Both the position numbers and the translations under genes were made by a program. Below, in pieces: positions 32,286 through 39,767 of a stretch of 41,815 nucleotides of DNA; position 1 is the first letter of the stretch; each line of letters starts with the position of its first letter. A model generated the notes under the pieces. The model was given only the letters and a program-made list of their open reading frames with translations. It was not told where the DNA came from and did no database searches. Source of the stretch: UBA2279 sp034399355 (GTDB lineage: Bacteria > Actinomycetota > Coriobacteriia > Anaerosomatales > Anaerosomataceae); assembly GCA_034399355.1 (NCBI GenBank), contig JAXMMT010000033.1:1-41815 (forward strand). The letters run 5' to 3'.

Positions 32286-32990
32286 CTAGGCGCCGATCAC
32301 GAACTCGTAGAGCCCGAAGGCCACGAGTAGCATTATGACATCGAAACCGACGACCCAGGCCATCCATGCCCAGAAGGTCTCGATCGAACCCGGGCCGCCG
32401 ATGACTGCCGCGAACGTCGCACCTACAGCCGCCATCAAAAGCGGGTACATCAGCGGCACGAACACGACGGCAAGCAAGATGTCCTTGCCGCTGGTATTCA
32501 CCGTCATCGTAGCGAGCAGCGTACCGACACCCGAGATACCGACGGACGCGGCGAACATCACGACGCCGAGAAGCCAGACCGGATTTGCAATCCCCTCTCG
32601 GCCCTGCAAGAACAGGAACGCAAAGACCGGGAGCGACAGGGCCTCTACCACCAACAGGAACAGTAGGTTGCCCGAGAACTTCGCGAAGAAGATGACCGGG
32701 CGATCCACCGGGGACAGCAGCAGCGCGTCGATGCACCCCTGGTCCTTCTCATGCACGAACGACCGGTTCAGGCCGAGTAACGACATGAAGATGAACGCGA
32801 CCCAGATGAGCCCCGGCATCACCAGCCGGACATCGAGCGCCTCGCCTGCCTCGGCCAACGCGATCTGGTAGACGACCATCGTGAGGATGGCGTAAAGCCC
32901 CATCGAGGTGATCATCTCTCGGGTGCGCAACTCCATCACGAGGTCTTTGCGCAGGATCGCCTTGAACTGGCGCCAGCTCAAGCCCGCCAT
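32286..32990 (-). CDS. ccmB: Heme exporter protein CcmB (ABC permease)
   Basis: The 234-residue protein has six predicted membrane helices and the CcmB signature FVHEKDQGCIDALLLSPVDR. It is the membrane partner of CcmA; together with CcmC and CcmD they use ATP to release holo-CcmE. The ATG overlaps the ccmA stop as TGATG. Confidence 0.93.
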   Translation of the reverse strand: MAGLSWRQFKAILRKDLVMELRTREMITSMGLYAILTMVVYQIALAEAGEALDVRLVMPGLIWVAFIFMSLLGLNRSFVHEKDQGCIDALLLSPVDRPVIFFAKFSGNLLFLLVVEALSLPVFAFLFLQGREGIANPVWLLGVVMFAASVGISGVGTLLATMTVNTSGKDILLAVVFVPLMYPLLMAAVGATFAAVIGGPGSIETFWAWMAWVVGFDVIMLLVAFGLYEFVIGA

Positions 32991-33721
32991 CAGGCCACCC
33001 CCATCCCGACGGTGGAACGATACGTCTCGCGAAACGCCGCTTCGTCGATCGCGTCCTTCTCATCGAAGAGCACGACCCGGCCATTGGCGAGGATGAGCGC
33101 ATGGGAGCACAGCTCCAGGCCCTTGGTCAGGTCATGGCTGATCATCACGAAGGTGTGGTCACCGCGTATTTGCGCGATAAGCGTGTCGAGAATGTCCATC
33201 GCATGCGGATCGAGACCGGAGTACGGCTCGTCCAAGAAGAGGATGTCGGGATGGTGAAGCAGCGCACGGGCGATCGACAGGCGCTGCAGCATGCCGCGGG
33301 AGAACGTGCGCGTCAGGTCGAGACGCCGGTGGTCGAGCTCCACGCTCTCTAAAAGCTCGCGCACCCGCTCCGCGGCGTTACGTACGTCGTACATCTCGGC
33401 GAAAAACAGCAGGTTCTCCTCGGCGGTCAGATCGGGGTAGAGCAGCGGATTGTGACTGATCAGCCCGATGCGGTGCCGAAGGTCAACGGCATCTTTCACG
33501 ACATCTAACCCGCACACCTTTGCGGTGCCTGCCGAAGGGTTGAGCAGCGTCGTCAGTACCTTGACGAGCGTGGTCTTGCCCGCACCGTTCGGCCCGAAGA
33601 TCGAGAGAAACGCTCCTTCGGGCAGATCGAACTCGACCCCGTCGAGGGCCTTGCGCACACCGAAAGCACGGGTAAGTCCCCGGATCTCCAGCGCAGCACC
33701 TGTGTAGGGCCTCTCCCCCAT
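32990..33721 (-). CDS. ccmA: Heme exporter ATP-binding protein CcmA
   Basis: The 243-residue ABC ATPase has Walker A GPNGAGKTT, signature RGMLQRLSIARAL (a variant of LSGGQ) and Walker B DILFLDEPYSGLD, plus the switch histidine in MISHDL. It powers the CcmABCD complex. AGGAGG lies 6 nt before the ATG, 9 bp after the ccmF stop. Confidence 0.93.
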   Translation of the reverse strand: MGERPYTGAALEIRGLTRAFGVRKALDGVEFDLPEGAFLSIFGPNGAGKTTLVKVLTTLLNPSAGTAKVCGLDVVKDAVDLRHRIGLISHNPLLYPDLTAEENLLFFAEMYDVRNAAERVRELLESVELDHRRLDLTRTFSRGMLQRLSIARALLHHPDILFLDEPYSGLDPHAMDILDTLIAQIRGDHTFVMISHDLTKGLELCSHALILANGRVVLFDEKDAIDEAAFRETYRSTVGMGVA

Positions 33722-33730
33722 GGCGCCCTC

Positions 33731-35821
33731 CTATGCCGCTACGGACTTGCGACGCTTCGGCCAGGCCGCCAGACCTGACCCGAGAATCGTCAGCACGAAC
33801 CCGGCCCACACCCACGACTGCATCGGGAAGAACTTCACGGTCAGAGAGAGGTTATCGGCCTGATCCAGACCGGCGAAGGACACGAAGATGTCCTTCACGG
33901 GACTCATGGTGATGTCGACCTTTTGGGTGGACTGGTTCTTACTCTGCAGCTGCACCGGGAAGACCAGGCGCGGTGTGATGGTATCGATGACGGCGCCATT
34001 GCGAACCACGTCGAGCGTGGCAGTGTGGACAACATCACCGTTGTCCGCGGTCACCTCGTCCAGAGACTTGTACGCGAACGCGTACTTGCCGGCCTGGAGC
34101 TGAGCGCCGGGCGTCTGCGGCAGCACGGTGTTGAACGTCTGCACGTACATCGCCGAGCCGATGAGTCCCACGAGTATCACGCCCATGCCAAGGTGCGTGA
34201 GATAGCCGCCCGACTGCGTGCGGGCCTTAGTGATGACCCACCACAGAGCACTGCCGAAGCTCAGTCCCTTGGCCGCTGCACGCTTGCGCGCACCATCGAT
34301 GAACAGGTAGATCGGAAGCGCGATCGCAAGCGCCGCAGTCAGTAGACCGATGATGGCGATCACGCTGGTGACGCCCGCGTTCATGCCGCTTGGCGTCTGC
34401 TGGAAGTACGGCACCATGTCGAACCACCACAGCCCGAGCAGGCCGGAACCCAGAACGACGGCGCCCAGGAGGGGCCATTTGGCCCGCTTGAGAAACGTGC
34501 CGGGTTCACCACCGCCCCAGGCCAGGATCGGACACACGGACATCACGAGGATGTAGAAGATGCCGATCGGCCGAGCGAGTGTGTCATACGTGGGGATGCC
34601 GAAGGTCTTCCCTGCCCCTGGCCACCACGAAGTGAGCCACGCCAGCGGCCAGTCCTTGAATGCGGAGCTGATGGTCAGATAGGCCACAAGCAGCGCAGCG
34701 ATCGTCATGATGAGGTTGTTGAAGTAGTAGGAGCCCTCTTTGGAGAACAGGCGATCGAACGTTTCGCTGCCGCCAAGGTCCTTGCGCCGATAGATCACGC
34801 CGATGACGATGGCAGCCATGGTGCCCGTCATCATCACGATGAACAGCCAGAACGAGAGCATATCTTCCTGGAACGCGTGCACGGAGGCGACTACACCGGA
34901 ACGCGTGATGAAGGTGCCGAGCAGGACCAACACGAACGTCAGGCCAGCAAGGAATATCGTCCAGGTACGAAAGCCCCCGCGGCGGCGGTAGACCGTCATC
35001 GAGTGGATGAGGCCGACACCAGTGAGCCATGGGAGAAGCGAAGCGTTCTCAACCGGGTCCCATGCCCAGTAGCCGCCAAACGCGAGTTCAACGTAGGCCC
35101 ATATAGAACCCAGACCGATACCGATGCCGAGCAACAGCCACGAGAACACGGTGATCCGGTCAGACACCTTGACCCAGTGGTTCGAGGTATCGCCTGTGAT
35201 GAGCGCCGCCAGCGCGAACGCGAAGGGTACCGCAAGACCCGCGTAACCGATGAATAGCGTTGGCGGGTGCGAGAGCATCCAGGGGTTTTGCAGAAGCGGG
35301 TTCATCGCCGCATCGATCAGCAACCTGCCGGACGCATCGAGATAGGAAGGGTCCAGCACCTGAAACGGGTTGTTCAGCTTGATGAACAGGGCTGCAAGGA
35401 AGAAGAGCTGCACGAAGTTGATCACCGCAAGAGCAACGCTGCCAACCCGGTCATTCTTGTCGAAGAACTTGCGTGCCACGAACGCTCCGTAGATTGCCAG
35501 CACCCACTCCCAGAACAGGAGCGATCCCTCTCGGCCAGCCCAGACGCCGGAGAGGCGATACAGCCACGCCCATGGCCCGACTATCGTGGGATGGTTGAAG
35601 GCAACGTACTCCAAGGAGAAGTTCTCGCCGAGAAACGCGGCAGCCAACAACACGATCGCCATCGACGTGAAGCCCAGGACGCCATAGGTCAGGAAGTGAC
35701 CCGCCTTGACGAGACCCTCGCCGTCTTTGGTCCGCATGCCGAAGGCGATGAGGCCAATCGATGCGAGCGCACAGATGCTTGCCAGCGCCAGAAGGATGTT
35801 GCCGAGACCCGAAAGACCCAT
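33731..35821 (-). CDS. ccmF: Heme lyase CcmF
   Basis: The 696-residue protein has about fifteen membrane helices and the tryptophan-rich motif AFGGYWAWDPVENASLLPWL near residues 250-269, plus GREGSLLFWEW near 96-106. CcmF takes heme from holo-CcmE and joins it to CxxCH motifs of apocytochrome c outside the membrane. CcmG and CcmH, the thiol-reducing partners, are not in this window. GGAG lies 6 nt before the ATG. Confidence 0.95.
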   Translation of the reverse strand: MGLSGLGNILLALASICALASIGLIAFGMRTKDGEGLVKAGHFLTYGVLGFTSMAIVLLAAAFLGENFSLEYVAFNHPTIVGPWAWLYRLSGVWAGREGSLLFWEWVLAIYGAFVARKFFDKNDRVGSVALAVINFVQLFFLAALFIKLNNPFQVLDPSYLDASGRLLIDAAMNPLLQNPWMLSHPPTLFIGYAGLAVPFAFALAALITGDTSNHWVKVSDRITVFSWLLLGIGIGLGSIWAYVELAFGGYWAWDPVENASLLPWLTGVGLIHSMTVYRRRGGFRTWTIFLAGLTFVLVLLGTFITRSGVVASVHAFQEDMLSFWLFIVMMTGTMAAIVIGVIYRRKDLGGSETFDRLFSKEGSYYFNNLIMTIAALLVAYLTISSAFKDWPLAWLTSWWPGAGKTFGIPTYDTLARPIGIFYILVMSVCPILAWGGGEPGTFLKRAKWPLLGAVVLGSGLLGLWWFDMVPYFQQTPSGMNAGVTSVIAIIGLLTAALAIALPIYLFIDGARKRAAAKGLSFGSALWWVITKARTQSGGYLTHLGMGVILVGLIGSAMYVQTFNTVLPQTPGAQLQAGKYAFAYKSLDEVTADNGDVVHTATLDVVRNGAVIDTITPRLVFPVQLQSKNQSTQKVDITMSPVKDIFVSFAGLDQADNLSLTVKFFPMQSWVWAGFVLTILGSGLAAWPKRRKSVAA

Positions 35822-35863
35822 TCGTCACTCCACTTCTCGCGCGACCGTCACTGGCCGCCGGGA

Positions 35864-36550
35864 CTACTCGGCTGCTTCGTCCAGAGATACGTCATCGGCC
35901 ACAAACACACCGTCCGCGTCCAACATTCCACCAATGACGACCTTGGAGCCGTCCTCCATGCCCGAAGGCAGCGCGCCGCTGAACGAGATAGCGACGATGT
36001 CGCCGGAACCGGCGTCGCCAGATATCGAGAAACGCTCGGCCATGTCCGCGCCTTGGATCGAACCGGCAACCACGTAGCCGGTAAGCTTCACGAACTTGCC
36101 CTGCACCTCTGACGCCTTACCCAGGAGTTCAGAGACGGTGAGAGCGCCCGTCGCTGAAGCGTACTTCGACGGGCACTGGGTGATGAGCGAGCTCGCGGTG
36201 AGCGCACGGTCTTCGCCGATGATGCCCTTAACGATGGCCACGGTACCGTCACCGAACGCGCTCGGCACCGGGCCGTCCCAGACCACACGCAGAGTCGTAC
36301 CGTCGACGGAGTCCTGGTCTTTGATCTCGAAGACGAGCGGCCTGGCGCCGGGAGTCCACGATCCGGCGATGACCGGACCACTTACCTGGACCTGCTGGCC
36401 GATGAGAGTCTCATCAGCGGCGACCTCGGACACGGTCTTTCGGTACGCGCCCGCGCCGGAACCCTGGCTCGTATAGAAGATGAGTCCGGCGACGGCAACG
36501 ATGACGAGCACAGTCACGCCGATGAGGCGCTGCTTCGCCCGCTTGTTCAC
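35864..36550 (-). CDS. ccmE: Cytochrome c maturation protein CcmE, CxxxY type with a duplicated OB domain
   Basis: The 228-residue protein has an N-terminal membrane anchor (about 8-27), an OB-fold domain at about 45-130 ending in the heme-binding motif C126-P-S-K-Y130, and a second OB-like domain at about 140-222 that lacks a heme-binding residue. Most bacterial CcmE use HxxxY and have one OB fold; CxxxY versions are known from some anaerobes and archaea. CcmE carries heme covalently from CcmC to CcmF. The GTG start has AAGGAG 7 nt upstream. It is the first gene after the ccm promoter. Confidence 0.9.
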   Translation of the reverse strand: MNKRAKQRLIGVTVLVIVAVAGLIFYTSQGSGAGAYRKTVSEVAADETLIGQQVQVSGPVIAGSWTPGARPLVFEIKDQDSVDGTTLRVVWDGPVPSAFGDGTVAIVKGIIGEDRALTASSLITQCPSKYASATGALTVSELLGKASEVQGKFVKLTGYVVAGSIQGADMAERFSISGDAGSGDIVAISFSGALPSGMEDGSKVVIGGMLDADGVFVADDVSLDEAAE

Positions 36551-36566
36551 TCAATCACTCCTTGCC

Positions 36567-36582
36567 GCAGACACACGTCTGC
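36567..36582 (-). promoter_or_regulatory. Small hairpin before the ccmE ribosome site
   Basis: GCAGAC-GTGT-GTCTGC forms a 6-bp stem with a 4-nt loop, just upstream of the AAGGAG of ccmE. It could affect translation or mRNA stability; a function is not shown by sequence alone. Confidence 0.35.
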
Positions 36583-36666
36583 CCACTCGCGATCCAAACG
36601 GTCACAGCCGTGGCGACATCGGGCAAGGTGGTTTTTTAGAGGAGACCCGCCACCGCTCGTGCGCCT

Positions 36667-36678
36667 GCTTACCTGAAC
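36667..36678 (-). promoter_or_regulatory. Start-site motif shared with the hemA leader
   Basis: GTTCAGGTAAGC begins 7 bp after the ccm -10 element. The hemA leader has GTTCAGGCAAGC 6 bp after its -10. Only one base differs, and the position relative to the promoter is nearly the same. Comparing with the opposite strand at 28893, the match extends to about 18 bp (GTTCAGGyAAGCAGGCsC). It may be an operator or an RNA element. Confidence 0.55.
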
Positions 36679-36685
36679 ACCGAGG

Positions 36686-36714
36686 ATAGTACCATCCGTG
36701 GCCCACCTGGACAA
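36686..36714 (-). promoter_or_regulatory. Predicted ccm operon promoter
   Basis: TTGTCC (36709-36714), a 17-bp spacer and TACTAT (36686-36691) lie just after the coaX stop, about 135 bp upstream of ccmE. The leader of about 130 nt includes alternative short stems and a CTCCT that could pair with the ccmE AGGAG. Confidence 0.65.
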
Positions 36715-36730
36715 ACCCCCAAATCTGGCA

Positions 36731-37513
36731 TCAGACATTGCGCTCGTAGATGGCGATGAGACCCTTCAGAGTCAGGTCGGCGTCCACGTGTCCGATCGTC
36801 TCGCACAGCGGCGCCATCCGTTCGGCGAGACCACCCGTCGCGATGACCGGGCACTCGCCTCCGAGTTCGCCCCAGATCCGCCGCGCCAGGCCGTCGACCA
36901 TCGCGGCTTCTCCGAGCAGCAAGCCTGCCTGAACGGAGGCGCGGGTGTTGGTGCCGATGACCTTGCCCGGTGGCTCGAGGTCCACCTTGGCCAGCCGGGC
37001 AGCATGGCTGAAGAGCGCCTCGGCGCTTGTCTCCACACCAGGAGCGATCGCTCCGCCCAGGTAGGCGCCCTCGGCATCGATAACGTCGAGTGTGGTGGCC
37101 GTGCCGAAGTCGACGACGATCACCGGACCACCCAAAGCAGCGTAGGCGGCGACACCGTTCACGATGCGGTCGGCGCCGACCTCATGCGGGTTGTCGTAGT
37201 GGATAGGCATGCCGGTCTTCACGCCCGGCCCGACGACCATCGGCGCGCGACCGGTAGCGCGCTCGGCCATCTCCTCGTAGGCAACGGTGAGCGCAGGGAC
37301 CACCGAGGACACGATGACGCGGTCGATGGATTCCCAATCCACGCCGTCGAGAGCAAGAAGGCCGCCGATGCGGAGCCTGATTTCGTCAGCGGTAAGCGTG
37401 GCCTCTGTCGAGATGCGCCAGTGTCCGTCGAGCACACCGTTCTCGAACAATCCGAGGACGGTCTGGGTATTACCTATGTCGATGGCAAGGACCACGGTCT
37501 TCTCCTCTGTCAT
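36731..37513 (-). CDS. coaX: Type III pantothenate kinase
   Basis: The 260-residue ASKHA-fold kinase has the phosphate loop LAIDIGNTQTVLGLF, the pantothenate-binding NPHEVGADRIVNG and VDFGTATTLDV. It phosphorylates pantothenate, the first step of coenzyme A synthesis, and is the actinobacterial and cyanobacterial type unaffected by CoA. The ATG at 37513 is preceded directly by an in-frame TTG; neither has a strong ribosome site. It is divergent from the two-component genes and ends just before the ccm promoter. Confidence 0.94.
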   Translation of the reverse strand: MTEEKTVVLAIDIGNTQTVLGLFENGVLDGHWRISTEATLTADEIRLRIGGLLALDGVDWESIDRVIVSSVVPALTVAYEEMAERATGRAPMVVGPGVKTGMPIHYDNPHEVGADRIVNGVAAYAALGGPVIVVDFGTATTLDVIDAEGAYLGGAIAPGVETSAEALFSHAARLAKVDLEPPGKVIGTNTRASVQAGLLLGEAAMVDGLARRIWGELGGECPVIATGGLAERMAPLCETIGHVDADLTLKGLIAIYERNV

Positions 37514-37565
37514 CAAGCCGTGTTACGACGCAGCAACACGGCAACTCGCACACACATGCCGGTGC

Positions 37566-37571
37566 TATCAT
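37566..37571 (+). promoter_or_regulatory. Possible -10 element of the two-component operon
   Basis: TATCAT lies about 39 bp before the regulator ATG on the plus strand, in the 96-bp divergent gap with coaX. No good -35 is seen, so this is a weak candidate. Confidence 0.35.
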
Positions 37572-37609
37572 CGCTCAAGACGCCCGCAACCGACCAAACG
37601 GGAGGTCCG

Positions 37610-38314
37610 ATGACGGCGACACCAGCAAAGATCCTCGTCGTGGACGACGAGCAGTCAATCCTACAGTTCGTATCCTACAACCTTCGCAAGGAGGGTTACG
37701 AAGTCACTGTCGCAATCGACGGTGACGAGGCGCTTTCTCTTGCCGAGGCTGAGCCGTTCGACCTCGTCGTACTCGACATCATGCTGCCGGGTACCGACGG
37801 CTACGAGGTGTGCCGCAAGCTGCGCGCCAACGGCGACGTCCCGGTGCTGTTCCTCTCGGCACGCGACACCGAACTCGACAAGGTCGTGGGACTCGAGATC
37901 GGCGGGGACGACTACCTGTCCAAGCCGTTCGGCGTACGCGAATTGCTTGCGCGGGTCAAAGCGCTCCTGCGCAGGTCCGCCGGGCACACCACCAAAGAGG
38001 CTGTCTCCAAAAACGAACCCATCGAAGCCGCCGGCATCGTACTCGACGAAGGAGCGCACGAGGCGCACTTCGGAGAGAACGAGATCGATCTGACGCCGCG
38101 TGAGTTCGAACTGCTGGCATGTCTGATGCGCCACGCGGGCAAGGTGCTCTCCCGTGAGCTGCTGCTGCGCCAGGCGTGGGGCTGGCAGTACGTCGTAGAG
38201 ACCAAAACGGTGGATACGCACATCAAGCGCCTGCGCGACAAGCTCGAGAAGGCCAGTGTTGACCCGGCGGTCATCGAGACCGTGCGCGGCTACGGCTACC
38301 GTATCGTCGAGTAG
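37610..38314 (+). CDS. OmpR/PhoB-family response regulator
   Basis: The 234-residue protein has a receiver domain (1-120) with acidic pocket VDDE, phospho-acceptor Asp56 in LVVLDIMLPG and Lys105 in YLSKPFG, and a C-terminal winged helix (about 140-232) with LTPREFELL and VRGYGYRI. It binds DNA when phosphorylated by the kinase downstream. GGGAGG precedes the ATG by 4 nt. The open frame runs back to 36698 but that part is antisense to coaX. The target signal is unknown; PhoP/RegX3-like is a general resemblance only. Confidence 0.95.
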   Translation: MTATPAKILVVDDEQSILQFVSYNLRKEGYEVTVAIDGDEALSLAEAEPFDLVVLDIMLPGTDGYEVCRKLRANGDVPVLFLSARDTELDKVVGLEIGGDDYLSKPFGVRELLARVKALLRRSAGHTTKEAVSKNEPIEAAGIVLDEGAHEAHFGENEIDLTPREFELLACLMRHAGKVLSRELLLRQAWGWQYVVETKTVDTHIKRLRDKLEKASVDPAVIETVRGYGYRIVE

Positions 38315-38317
38315 CGC

Positions 38318-39754
38318 ATGCGCTCATCGATTCGAACACGCCTGCTTGCTGCGTTCCTCGCCATTGCTCTCACGGCGGCGGCGGGCCTGTCGGTGTACTT
38401 CCTGACAGAGCTCGAGGGCTTCGCGCTGCGCAAGCTCGAGGAGCGTCTCCAGACCGAGGCACGACTCGTGGCCGAACTCGTCTCAGAAGCGTACATGGGT
38501 GACGGACGAATCTCGACCTCCGAGACCGGTGAGCTTTCCGCCGCACTGCAAAGCGCCGGCCCGGAGATATTCTCACGCGTGCGGGTACTCGACGCTGAAG
38601 GCATTGCCGTGGCGGACTCTGCCGGAGATGACGGCGTCGGCATCGGCTACGAAAGACTGCCCGAGGTCGGTGCCGCACTCGCAGGAACGTACGGCGCGGC
38701 CACGCGCGTGACCGACGACAACCGGGTGGCGCTCTATGTCGCCGAACCCGTCATCCACGACGGCACGATCGTCGGCGCCTCCTACGCATCGTCGACGACA
38801 TTCTCGATCATCACGCTCCTCCAGTCCTACCGCATACGACTTGTCGTCGTGATCCTGCTCTTTGTCGTCGTCACCTTCGCGCTTACCGAGATTCTCTCGC
38901 GGTGGCTCTCGGCGCCGCTGCGAGAACTCAGCCAGGGCGCGCAAGCATTTGCAGCCGGCGACCACGCCGTGCGCGTGACACCAATGGGCTCGCGCGAGAC
39001 GCGCGCTGTAGCCGAGGCGTTCAACGCCATGGGCGACGAAGTCGAGCGCATCATGCGGGAGCTCAAGCAGGAGGAGCGGCGCAAGACACGCTTCGTGTCG
39101 GACGTCAGCCACGAACTCCGCACGCCGCTGACGGCGATCCGCGGTGCTGCAGAGACGCTTCTCGAAGGCGACGTGCCCGCCGACGATGAGCGCCGCTTCC
39201 TGGAGACGATGGTGCGCGAGTCCGACAGGCTCGCCAGGCTGGCCAATGACCTCCTGATACTGCAGCGCATCGAGGGCGCCACTGGCGAGCTGCCATTGCG
39301 CCGAATCCGTCTGCGCGTGATCGCGGAGCGCGCCATCGAGGGACTCGGGGCCCTTACCGACGAGCGCGGTGTCACCGTCACCCTCGAGGGTGATGCCCCG
39401 ACCGTACTCGGCGATTCAGACCGCCTGCAACAAGTCGTAGCGAACCTGATCGACAATGCATCACGCATGAGTCCGCAGAGTAGCACCGTCAGAGTGGTAC
39501 TTGCCGAGGAGGAAGACAGCGCTGTGCTGAGCGTCCTCGACGAGGGACCCGGCATTCCCGATGAGGCCTTGCCGCACCTGTTCGACCGGTTCTACCGCGC
39601 GCAGTCGAGCCGGGACCGCTCCACCGGCGGCGCAGGACTCGGTCTGGCGATCGTCCAGGCGATCGCGCAGGCGCACGCAGGGACTGTAGCGGCCGTCAAC
39701 CGCCCGGAAGGTGGTTCGGCGTTCACCCTGCGGCTGCCGGCGATCGACGACTGA
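38318..39754 (+). CDS. HAMP-domain sensor histidine kinase
   Basis: The 478-residue protein has a first membrane helix at about 8-29, an extracytoplasmic sensor loop of about 135 residues, a second helix at about 168-188, a HAMP domain to about 245, the HisKA box DVSHELRTPLTAIRGAAE with the phospho-histidine near 265, and HATPase motifs NLIDNA, DEGPGIP and GGAGLGLAIV. It begins 3 bp after the regulator stop, forming a two-gene operon. The ligand is unknown. It ends 13 bp from the convergent ATPase gene. Confidence 0.94.
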   Translation: MRSSIRTRLLAAFLAIALTAAAGLSVYFLTELEGFALRKLEERLQTEARLVAELVSEAYMGDGRISTSETGELSAALQSAGPEIFSRVRVLDAEGIAVADSAGDDGVGIGYERLPEVGAALAGTYGAATRVTDDNRVALYVAEPVIHDGTIVGASYASSTTFSIITLLQSYRIRLVVVILLFVVVTFALTEILSRWLSAPLRELSQGAQAFAAGDHAVRVTPMGSRETRAVAEAFNAMGDEVERIMRELKQEERRKTRFVSDVSHELRTPLTAIRGAAETLLEGDVPADDERRFLETMVRESDRLARLANDLLILQRIEGATGELPLRRIRLRVIAERAIEGLGALTDERGVTVTLEGDAPTVLGDSDRLQQVVANLIDNASRMSPQSSTVRVVLAEEEDSAVLSVLDEGPGIPDEALPHLFDRFYRAQSSRDRSTGGAGLGLAIVQAIAQAHAGTVAAVNRPEGGSAFTLRLPAIDD

Positions 39755-39767
39755 CGTCACCGCCCGG

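Noticed and set aside
36620..36650. T-run on the plus strand (GGTTTTTTAG) as a terminator
   Set aside because: No plus-strand gene ends there; on the transcribed minus strand it is an A-run inside the ccm leader.
36698..37609. N-terminal extension of the response regulator by about 300 residues
   Set aside because: It is antisense to coaX, and the ATG at 37610 has a strong ribosome site and starts the receiver domain correctly.
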